From Quercus robur (lineage: Eukaryota; Streptophyta; Magnoliopsida; Fagales; Fagaceae): a stretch of DNA of 64,000 bases. Shown here piece after piece: positions 47,623 to 56,811 of the stretch; the stretch's first letter is position 1; every line of letters begins with the position of its first letter. The DNA lies in contig NC_065544.1 of assembly GCF_932294415.1 (NCBI RefSeq), positions 14,421,351 to 14,485,350 of the forward strand, written 5' to 3'. Under the pieces are notes generated by a model, which saw nothing but the letters and a program-made list of their open reading frames with translations, was not told the origin of the DNA and did no database searches. Both the position numbers and the translations under genes were made by a program.

Positions 47623-49371
47623 AGAAGTGAAAATAGGTTTGCTGATGCGCTCGCCACCCTAGGATCCCAAATACCATTTAATGGGAGAGATACGTTGATA
47701 AAAATAGGAAGGCAGGAACATTCTATTGTAAGGATCCTCCAAGGGATGTACCCCGGAGAGTCCAAACAGTGGGATTGGAGGAACAAAGTCAAAGAAAAGA
47801 TGAAAGAGGCAGGGCCTAGAGGGAACATTAAAGAACTAATGGATTACACTTAGATAGAAGGGGAATTGTATGGAAGGCTGCCAGGAGGAATATTGTCCAG
47901 ATGTATCACCGAGAAGAAAGGAAAGTTGAAGCTAGAAGAATTACACGCCCAAGCATGTGGAGTTGCAGAAAAGGTCAGCCTATATAGAAGGATGCAACGC
48001 ATGGGGTATTACTGGCCAAATATGGACAAGGAAGCAGCAATTATACAGGAGAAATGTCAGGAGTGTCGTTTGGCAATAGATAAAGAAGAAAGCTACGCGG
48101 TGTTTATTACAGAAGATTGGCGGGTTCCTTTCATAGGATACCTGGCTCAGGGGATCCTGCCAATCGACAGAAAACTAGCCCACAAGCTCAAGAAACTAGC
48201 GGGCAGATATTTCCTGCAAAACAACATCTTATTCAAAAAGGGATACCATGGGGATCTCCTAAGGTGCCTAGGGCCAAAGGAAGCTAGAGAAGTAGTCAGG
48301 GAAGTATATTCTGGAGATTGTGGAAGTCACCCGGGGAAGAGAAGGCTGTATAAGCAATTATTGTTGTTGGGATATTACTGGCCAACGATGAAAAGGGACT
48401 CTGAGGAGCTGGTTAAAACATGTCATGCTTGCCAAGTCCTGGGAGATGCAATTCACACTCACCCAAATGTTCTACAAGATATGACGACATCATGGCCTTT
48501 TCACACTTGGGGGCTTGATCTCATAGGGCCTATAAACCCTTCATCCAACGGTTACATATGAATCCTAGCAGCCACCGAGTACTTTACAAAATGGGTAGAG
48601 GCCATCCCTTTGAAAAAAGCCACTGGAGCAGCCGTAGCAAATTTCATTCGAAACCACATCATTACAAGGTTCGGGATCCCCAGAAGATTGATCAGTGACA
48701 ACGGAACCCCATTCATAAACACAGACATGAAGGGGTTAACTGAAGCATACCACATCAAGCATGGGAGATCTACCCCATACTACCCACAAGGAAACGGCCA
48801 AGCTAAAGTTACTAATAGGGTAATGTTGAAGATCCTTAAGAAAATGAAGCATGAGTATGGAGAGAAATGGAGTGATCATTTGGCAGATGTACTTTGGGCA
48901 TGTAGGAGCTCTGTAAAGACAGCCACATGATTCTCCCCATTCTCCCTAGTCTATGGAATAGAAGCCATCAGCCTTGTGGAGTTAGTCATTCCTACACCAA
49001 GGGTAGTTCTGGAGGAAAGCCAAGGAGAAAGTGAGGACACAAACAATGAAAGAAGGCTAGCAGATCTGGAAGGGGTAGAAGAAGAAAGAGAGCTAGCCAA
49101 GAAAAGAAGCCAGAGGTACCAGTAAAGAATGACTAGAGCATATGCACAAGCAGTACGCCCAAGAATGTTCACTGAAGGGCAATTGGTACTAAGGATGGCG
49201 GAACACGTGAGGAGGAACCTGTCAGGGCCTTCCAAGTTCACCCCAAAGTGGGAAGGACCCTACATCATTAGTGCAGCTCATGAGAGCGGGTATTATTACC
49301 TTACCAAAGAAGATGGGATAGTCCTGATAGAACCCATAAACGGGAAATGGCTGAAGCAATACTATGCATAA
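47623..49371 (+). pseudogene. Integrase of element 1, catalytic Glu replaced by Lys
   Basis: Joins the cDNA into the host DNA in intact elements. Two similar zinc-binding (H2C2-type) modules occur in series: LYRRMQRMGYYWPNM...KCQEC (about 47980-48070) and GSHPGKRRLYKQLLLLGYYWPTM...CHAC (about 48325-48435). The core follows with WGLDLIGP and ISDNGTPF. At the third catalytic position, exactly 35 residues after the second Asp, the codon at 48805-48807 is AAA (Lys) in GNGQAKVTN, where the family has Glu. The C-terminus (PKWEGPYIISAAH) has no chromodomain. In-frame stops are at 47851, 48559, 48928 and 49123; no indel. Confidence 0.92.
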
Positions 49372-50186
49372 GGACGAAGGGATCTCAGCACATCAGGATC
49401 CTTTTACCAGCTTCACAATCTGCTAAGTGTTTTTATTTTTATCTTTTTATTTCGTTCAGCCTTTGTCATGAATTCTGGTCTAAAATGATTTTGTTCAGGA
49501 ACCTATGATAGATTGACACTTTGTGGTCAATACCGCACTAAATGATTTTCTTTGTTCCTTAAAAGATGACCATATTTTAATGAAGTTCCTTTTTCTTCAA
49601 TATTTAAGTCTTTCTTTAAATACTGCAAAGTCCAAGTTTGGATAGATTTAAGGAAGGATACCTGAGTCAAAAAAAAAAAAAAAAAGGTATGTAATACCCT
49701 TTTACATATGGCTCAGGATTCACCTCACAAATAATTTCAGATACCCCACAGAGAGCTCCAAGTGCATAGGTCTAGGATCACAGGTAAAAGTAAAATACCC
49801 AAGATACCTAGCCTAGCACTTGGCAAAAGAGGGGAACCTGTCAAAGTTCATGAACTGGGACCGTATCTCAAAAATATATATATAGGAAAAGATACCAGTG
49901 TACCCAGTTTAGTACTTGCACAATAGATCACTGGGTACCTGGACCAGAACTTACAGTGAAGGCTGTGGGAACCATGGTCCAGGACTCAGGAAAGAAAAGA
50001 GAAAAGTCATATATCAAAAAAAAAAAAAGGAAAGAAAAGGCAATATATCAAAGAGAAAGGCAGATTCATATACTAAGAAATTAGAAGCAGTTTTGAAACA
50101 CAAAAAAGAAAGAAAGAAAGAGGAAAGAAATGTTCAAAAAAAAAAACTTATACAACCCCAAATTGTTTATATAAATCTAAAGTAAG
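49372..50186 (+). other. Region of element 1 between pol and the antisense gene
   Basis: Non-coding. AC/AG-rich with A-runs, and several stretches with similar wording (CACTTTGTGG, GATACCCCA-GTACCCAG). It holds the likely 3' ends of both the pol transcript and the antisense transcript. Confidence 0.6.
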
Positions 50187-52165
50187 CTAAGGAATGAGGC
50201 CGGCCAACAGGGAGGCATCCGGAGGAATAACAGGCACAGTCGAAGCAGAAAGGATCCTCTGCTGCTTGACCTTTAAATCTTGTAAAACCCTGTGAGCACG
50301 AGCCAAAGCTTCCTCAGCAGCAGCTATCTCGATGTCTATACTCTTGGATGATTGCCTCTGAAACAGCATATAAGCCAACGGACGCAAGTGATCCAACAAA
50401 AAAGACAAATTGAACTTGGCCTCTAGAAGGTCTTAGACCACCCCTCTCGACTCCAGAAGCTTTTCTTCAGAAAAAGAATCTACAAAAGAATTCCTCAGGG
50501 AAACCAGCACAGCACATAGCAACTCCATCAAAATATTACCCAGAAAAATGCCTCCCCTGAAGCCACTGGTGAAATCCCCGTGACTCTTGAACAGACTCTC
50601 TAACAACGGCAGGCCTTCAACAGGAATAGAGAAGCACAGGAAGCTGCCATAAGAAGACCCAAAAGCATGGAAATGGCTGGCAGGAAGACTGTTAAACTCC
50701 AAGAGGTCAAAGCGACCTAGGAAGGAGGAAAGCCTTGAATCAAGATCTGAAGCAACCACTCCCGAGGTGTCCCCCATCGCTGTGTCACCACTTGTAGAGA
50801 CTGGAGGACTTGCAGCCTTTTGCTCTGGCTGAAGATCAACAATTCGAACGGATCTTACAATTCCTTCAGGGATAACAGGCTCAAAATCTTTAAAGCCTGT
50901 ATCAATATTAAAAAAAAAAAGAAAAGGAAGAACAGATTTAGTCTTAAAAAAAAAAGAAAAAAAAAAGAAGAGAGAAGAGCAAACCAGTACCGGTTTCTTG
51001 AGGCAGAGCCTCTTCTTCCTGATCCCCTGATTTCCCCAAAGATTCTGGGAAAGAACATAAGGCAAGTTGAAGAAAGGGTGAAGAATTAATGGAAAAATGG
51101 CTAAAGGAAGGAAGAGATGCAGGGGGCTTCGCCATATAAAAAAAAAAAAAGAAGGGCGAAAGGAAGGAAAGAAAGGAAAAGGAAACACAGTGGGAGCAGC
51201 TCGCACTCACCTTCTGAGCTTTCTGATTCTAAGGAAGAGGCAACACTAGGAGCAGACTTCTCACTGGCTTGACCTAAAAGGAGAAAGAAAAGAAGGAACT
51301 CAAAAAAAAAAAAAAAAAACTGGAAAAGAAAATAGAGATGTAACGCTATTTCAAGGAAACATGGCTCACCTGTTTGTTTGGATAAAGGAGTGTCTCCCAA
51401 AGCACCTTTATTTGACAATGTTTGAGGAAACACAGTCCTGATGGGACTAGGAGTGCGCTCAAGATGGGGACTTTGAGATGCAGGGATCTTAGAGGCTTTG
51501 GGATCCTGAGAATCCTGGGAACCCTGCATCGGTTGCCCGGTTTCCTCAGCCAGACCACCAATAGGGGGCTCCTCCCCCACAATAGGAAAAACAACAGAAA
51601 GAGCTGTAACAATTTCCTCTCCCAGAGCCTTGCTGGTCATAGGAGGAGATACCTCCACCTAAAGGAAAAAGAGGAGGGAAAAGCAGTGCCAAGTGAAAAC
51701 AACGGGGTAATGCTAACAACACAGTGCCAGAGCAAAAGGGAGAGAACATGAACAAAAAAAAAAAAAAACACACATACCACGTCGTCACCAGAAGATTGGC
51801 TTTTGCCCTTCTTGTAATCAGACTTGCGTTTGGACTGCAAAGGAAACCACCACTCGTCAGCAAAGAAGAAATAAGTGCAACAAGGTGAACAAGTGAAAAA
51901 GAGAGAAGAAGGAAAGAAGTCTTGCCCTTCTCTCTCTCTCTACAAATTCTCTGGAAGTCTTTTGCTTACTACGAGTACGCCCAGAGGGTCTTAAAGGAGG
52001 CTAGGATACAAAATCAGAGGATCCTAAAGAACCATGGACTGAAGCAGTCACAGGAACCTGGGAAAAAGAAGACTCTACCTTGGTCTTCTTCCGGGTCCTT
52101 GAAGCTAAAGGTTCCCCGACATCCTTGCCTTCCTGAGATGCCAAGTGTGTTTGAGATTTCCCAGT
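50187..52165 (-). pseudogene. Spliced antisense gene of element 1 (Tat aORF type)
   Basis: A minus-strand gene lies between pol and the 3' LTR. Exons with consensus borders: 51778-51834, 51370-51658, 51211-51273, 50991-51044 and 50187-50896, plus a probable upstream exon (about 51965-52165) whose joint I could not settle. From 51834 on, all four joints agree in phase. Introns have GTATGT, GTGAGC, GTGAGT and GTACTG donors and T-rich stretches before AG. The protein starts Lys/Ser-rich (SKRKSDYKKGK), then is Pro/Ser/Glu-rich, then has a compact domain (LDSRLSSFLGRFDLLEFNSLP...) and a C-terminal coiled coil (AEEALARAHRVLQDLK). It has no domain I recognise. A TAA at 50433 and a TAG in the first exon are in frame. 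Antisense genes at this place are known in Tat elements such as Grande; their role is unknown. Confidence 0.78.
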
Positions 52166-52314
52166 TTTTTTTTTATTGTCAGGAGCATCCCCTATATATC
52201 ACTTGATTCTTAAACAGCTTGTTAGCTGTGGTGAGTCAAGGCCCGGTTCACCAAACCTTTTATTTAGGCCCGGGATCCTTGGGCCTGAGTGTCACAGAAA
52301 AGGGCACTCTCACA
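52166..52314 (+). repeat. Truncated 3' LTR of element 1
   Basis: Only about the last 140-150 bp of the LTR remain (52175-52314 aligns to 43213-43352). The first about 1.1 kb, and any polypurine tract before it, are missing. The break lies at a T-run shared by both sequences (GTTTTTTTTTTATTGTCAGG). The outer end CTCTCACA and the target duplication are intact. Confidence 0.9.
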
Positions 52315-52319
52315 AAGTG
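52315..52319. repeat. Target duplication AAGTG, right copy
   Basis: Matches 42063-42067 exactly. Confidence 0.92.
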
Positions 52320-53904
52320 TTCAAAACAAAAATCTTAAAGATGTCTTTTGGATCAAATAAGCTTTCTTTTAAAATTTTAGTTTAGTTTTTTTTTTTTTTG
52401 GTTATGTTATACATCTTTAATTATTGGTTTTTTGTTTCTGTAATGGACTCTGTGTCGAGGCTTCTGTACAAAGTGTTGTATTCTCTTAATTAATTTGGAA
52501 TGTGTTGCGGTTTTCTTAATTAATTTGGATTGTGTTGCGGTTTTCTTAAAATTGTATATTTCTCACAAAAGCCACTGTTTTTAGTGATATCCAATTTCCA
52601 TGAAGAAGAAGGAGATAGAAGTGGTGAAAGTAGAGTTAGTGTTGCCAACCCATCTTTGTTTCAAGCAAATCCAAAGGCAGGCACTAGAAACATCTGAAGC
52701 AAATCTTTCAGGCCTAGAATTAGAAGAATTTCCCTACTTAAGAACCACCAGTAAGTTCTTGGAATGAAAAAAAAATGTGGGGAATCTTTTCTTTCAATGA
52801 CTTTCCTTTATTTTTGGAAAAGCATAATTAATTATTAGAAGGAATGATGAGAATGCACTATGCTAAACTTTTTATTACTCATGGTAGAAAGTTGTACTTG
52901 CTAAACAAACCAACTATGGCTTTATATATTATATTAAATAGCTCAGGATTTATATTTAAATGATTTCATTTTACTGTGGAAGTTGTCTACTGATTCAAGT
53001 ACTCAAATTCTCTATTTTACCAATGTAAATGAGAGAAAACAAAATTGATGGAAACAGTCCTATTCTTTTACTTCAAGGTAGCAGTTAGGACTTCTATTGC
53101 TACAATGTTTTGATTTTTTTTAATATGTTTTTAGTATGTAATGAACAATTGAAGTTTTATCATCATGGGTTTTATTTGGATGGCACAATATTGATTGTAA
53201 ATTTGTGACTATCAAGACTTGATTTTACACAAATCTGAGTTTTTCCTGTTGGGTGATTTCATAAATGTTAGAATTGATTTATCATGTTCATTGCATGTGC
53301 ATTATATTGTGATCGCTTTCATATATTGTTTTAAGTCATTGTACAATCTAGGATTTGTTAGCACTTAGCACAATTAGGCAATATAAGGATTTCCTATGTA
53401 TTTCATTTTTAAATCATCATTTGTGAAATTATGTTTAGTTTATGAGAATATTGTGGGCTAAAGTTTTCTAATACTTTTTGTAATACCTGAAAGAGAATGG
53501 GAGGAATGGGGTTAAAAGTGGTGATAAATTGGGTTTAATCTACAAAAAAATTAAGAGATATTTCTTTTATTTTAACTTTTTATATGCTTCTTCATACCCT
53601 CACACAAATTATGATACATACCTCAAAGACTATAACTAATATTGTCATAAAAGTTTAGTTCGGTGCGATTCATTGTGGTTCCAAGGAATAGCAAATTTGG
53701 TGTTTGAAATTGTCATGTAAGTTTTAGATTGGTGCGTTTCAAGCTTTTATGTAAGTTTTAGTAAATGTTTTAAAAATAAAATGACCTTTGCAAATTGTTA
53801 GTGAGATTAGTAAAGGGCAGATTCTTGAAAGCTAAAACCATAGAGCATTCCACTGCAAAGTGTACTTCGCAAGCCATAATCCAGGAATAAATTTAAGAAA
53901 TGTG

Positions 53905-53935
<31 letters not shown>

Positions 53936-55313
53936 TCTTTCTTTTACCAATTGTCCTCTTTCTGATTCTCTTTAGACAGTTAATCTGCGAGCCAATCTCT
54001 TCCTTCAATCTTTGTAGTTTTATGATTGTCAAAGCCAAATAACTCAAGAAATTAAGGTTCAAAAACCATCAAATTGCTTAAAAGAAGAAAGAAAAGAGTA
54101 TTAGATTAGCTGAGTGATGTTGGCCTTTTGGAGGTCCATTTTTGTATATCTTAGCTTTGTTTGATATATAGAATCCCACCCAAAAAAAAAAAAAAAAAAA
54201 TTGGAAAGGATTTTTTGTTTGGTATATGAGCATTATTTGCGGATCACTGGATTTGTTGGATATTGGTAATGATTGATTGGAAATGCTAGCTGTTGGGATA
54301 TGTAAAGCCTTGGAATTTGCCAAGAATTTATCAATATGAGACCTGGAGGTAGAGTATGAAGATAGCTCCGTCATTCAAGAACTTAATATGCTTTTTGATA
54401 AGTGAACCTAATATGCTTTAACTCTTTGTCATGCTTTCAGGTGCATTGCATTCTTTTGAGGCAATACAACATACTCAAATCTTGGTATGATACTCTTGAA
54501 TGTATTTCAGATTCAATTAATAGTTACTGATGTACAAGTTTTATAAGTTCTCAATAAATACCACTATTGTTTTGTTAAAAAAAACAAAAAGTTTTGCAAA
54601 GGCCTTTTAAAATATTATATTAATTATCAACTATCAACATATATTCATTTCTCCTATTACAAAACCGTGACAAAATAGACCTGCAATTGAATATATTTTC
54701 TTGATGGTTTATATATAATCTAAATTATAGGCCTATCATCTTGCTATTATGTAATTATTGTGTTCATTTTTTGTATTAGGTTTTATCAAACTCCTGACAA
54801 ATTCGGTGCTATAACTGCTTCTTATAGTGATATTTTGGATTAGCTTAATATCCTCCTCAATGTCTTGTCTTGACTTTGAAGATTTAGTCCCAAATGTTTA
54901 GACAATGATGGCATACCAATTCAGTTGGATATATTTGCCCTATTTTCTATATGATTTCCACTATAATAAATTGTTATTATTATTATTATGTGATATTGGA
55001 TGGTTTTGAAGATATTGCATATTTGCATGCAAAATTCAGGTATTCTAGAGAATTCCCCTCATTCAAACTCATTTGATTGCAATGAAAGTAATAACAATGG
55101 TGGTTGCTCATATCATATGTTAGTCCAAGTGGTCTCTTGGAGAATGGAAGTACATACATGAAGTGATTCGAAGAGACTAATGTTTAAAAATTTTAGGGGA
55201 TATTAGATACTATATGTTTAAATATACAAAATTATTTAGGTTTGAATGCATGTAGTGAAAGTATGAGAACTAAGGTTATGTTGGATGCAAAGATCATTAA
55301 TATGGAAAATGAT
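52320..55313 (+). other. Right part of the Helitron
   Basis: Mostly non-coding and AT-rich. A TG microsatellite (53902-53920) and a T-run follow one another near 53900-53935. One exon-like stretch is listed separately. No Rep or helicase sequence is seen. Confidence 0.6.
52597..52750 (+). pseudogene. Unidentified exon-like stretch in the Helitron
   Basis: From ATG at 52597 about 50 codons are open (MKKKEIEVVKVELVLPTHL, then GLELEEFPYLRTT) and end at a consensus donor (CCA|GTAAGT). An acceptor-like TTTTTAG is about 20 bases upstream of the ATG. The codons look protein-like and I do not recognise the family. It could be another captured host exon, or chance. Confidence 0.3.
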
Positions 55314-55330
55314 CCCGCACATTGCGCGGG
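55314..55330 (+). other. Helitron 3' hairpin
   Basis: CCCGCACATTGCGCGGG forms a 7 bp stem with one mismatch (A319 against C325) and an ATT loop, 11 bases before the terminal CTAG end. Such a hairpin marks the rolling-circle termination site. Confidence 0.9.
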
Positions 55331-55341
55331 TTAAACACTAG

Positions 55342-55754
55342 TTTTTATAAGTAATAAAGATTTTCATTAATAAAAGGGAATCTCTAAGGAATAGCTTAAT
55401 TTCTAAAGATGACACTTATCCCAAAAAAAGAAGTAGCTTCCTAAAGATGACTGCTGAAAGGTGTTACTTGGCAAAGCAATGGTAAAAAACGAGGCACATA
55501 GTTGGACATCAAGGAGCACTACAACTCAAGAACAAAAGTTACAAAGTGCACAAAATATATTCATATAATCAAATCAATCTTGACATGCTTGAGAAATATG
55601 AATCTTGCTCTCGCATAAATTGAGAACATATAAGTTTAATTCAACTAAAATGTAATCTCACAAGGCGTATAAATGTTCTTCCCAGATATATAGCTGAGCC
55701 TAAAGGCGTTTAACCCAACCTAGGGCTTTCAAAATATATCATCACACCCACAAG
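55342..55754 (-). mobile_element. Probable LINE 3' tail and non-coding spacer
   Basis: Right after the Helitron, the minus strand reads as a LINE-type end (CTTTTATTAATGAAAATCTTTATTACTTATAAAAA). The rest has no readable coding content. Assignment rests on the tail sequence only. Confidence 0.4.
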
Positions 55755-55867
55755 TAGGGGTATGCGCAGTTTGGTAGGGGCGGTTTTTTTCCAAATTTAT
55801 TACCGAATCGATAGAGATCGGTTTTATTTTTTATTTTTTATAATTGGAACTGATGCACACCGCCTAA

Positions 55868-55883
55868 GGTCGGTTTTCCGACC
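55868..55883. repeat. Perfect subterminal palindrome of hAT copy 2
   Basis: GGTCGGTTTTCCGACC forms a 6 bp stem with a TTTT loop about 100 bases from the transposon end. GGTCGG/GATCGG recurs nearby (55819, 55904). Confidence 0.8.
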
Positions 55884-56039
55884 AATAGCGGTGTGGTTTT
55901 TTGCGGTCGGTTGAAATATTAAAAAAAAAAACTGTTTTTTTTTAATAAAAAAAAAAATTGGGCTTTCAAGCCCAATATCAATATATCAACTTGTTCAAGA
56001 TTTCAAGTAAATACAAACAGTTTTTTTATTTAGCAAGCC

Positions 56040-56215
56040 ATCTGTGCAAAAAATCTGTGTAAAAAATCTGTTCAACATAAAAAAAATAAATAAATAAAAA
56101 ACTATTCAACAAATTTTTTCACATAAGAAAAACTGTTCAACATAAAAAAAAATATGTTCACATAAAAAAAATGTTCAACATAAAAAAATCTATTCACATA
56201 AAAATATTTGTTCAC
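56040..56215. repeat. Subterminal repeat array of hAT copy 2
   Basis: About eight copies of a motif like TGTTCAACATAAAAAAA or TATTCACATAAAAAAA recur at 15-30 bp spacing. The motif differs from the array in copy 1, so the two transposons are distinct subfamilies. Confidence 0.65.
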
Positions 56216-56811
56216 CCAAACAGCAATGATCCAAACTATCCAAAATTTTTCATTTCATTCACCATGTAAAAATATTTTGAAATTGCCTCAATAAGAGTTA
56301 AACTTCCAAAATACTATCATGTAGCATATAATAATATCATTAGTGTTACTGTGTGTGTCAGTGTCAATAATAATAAGCGTTAATGTATCCACTTAATAAC
56401 GCATTACAGAACCATTTGTCACTGTCCACAAATGCCAAAAGAAAGATATACAAATTAAATTAGCATTTAGGCAAAAGAATGCTAATTGCTTGTATCCCCA
56501 ATGATAATCCCACCCATGCATACCTAAATAACTATCATTAGTGAAAAGTCCACTACCAATAACATGTACAAATATAATTAGCATATAGGCAAAAGAATGC
56601 TAATTCTCGTAAGCCCTTTGTCCAGTAAGTCTACACTATGCATCATTCTAGAACTCCTACAAAATACTAAACAAAACAAAATAAACACGTGTTAATAACA
56701 ATAAAACATTTATGAACAATAAAATATTTATAATTAACACAAACGAATGATAATAGTAAGTATACTTACATAATACTAATTACTAATTAACTCCAAGCAA
56801 AGAGTAGCACA

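Larger units (their letters stand above)
42068..52314 (+). mobile_element. Ty3/gypsy retrotransposon, Tat lineage (element 1), inside the Helitron
   Basis: 10,247 bp, bounded by TGTTGAGGTC...CTCTCACA and the 5 bp duplication AAGTG. Order: 5' LTR, primer site, gag, protease, reverse transcriptase, RNase H, second (archaeal-type) RNase H, integrase, then an antisense gene and a shortened 3' LTR. The dual RNase H, the antisense gene and the lack of a chromodomain place it in the Tat lineage. gag-pol (43414-49371) lies in a single frame with 11 premature stops and no frameshift. It is not autonomous. Confidence 0.93.
40191..55341 (+). mobile_element. Non-autonomous Helitron, split by a retrotransposon
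   Basis: The left end reads TCTAATACTATATATAATAG, preceded by A. The right end has the hairpin CCCGCACATTGCGCGGG (55314-55330), then TTAAACACTAG, then T at 55342. A 5' TC, a 3' hairpin shortly before CTAG, and insertion between A and T are the defining Helitron marks. Because TCTAA is repeated at the left end, the start could also be 40181 or 40186. Without the inner retrotransposon the element is about 4.9 kb. No Rep or helicase sequence was found, so it needs a helper. It carries an H+-ATPase gene fragment (41631-41771) and an unidentified exon-like stretch (52597-52750). Confidence 0.85.

Noticed and set aside
50433-51206. 257-codon minus frame as a single exon
   Set aside because: Its first part is T/F-rich intron sequence; splice sites and phase agreement support the shorter exons.
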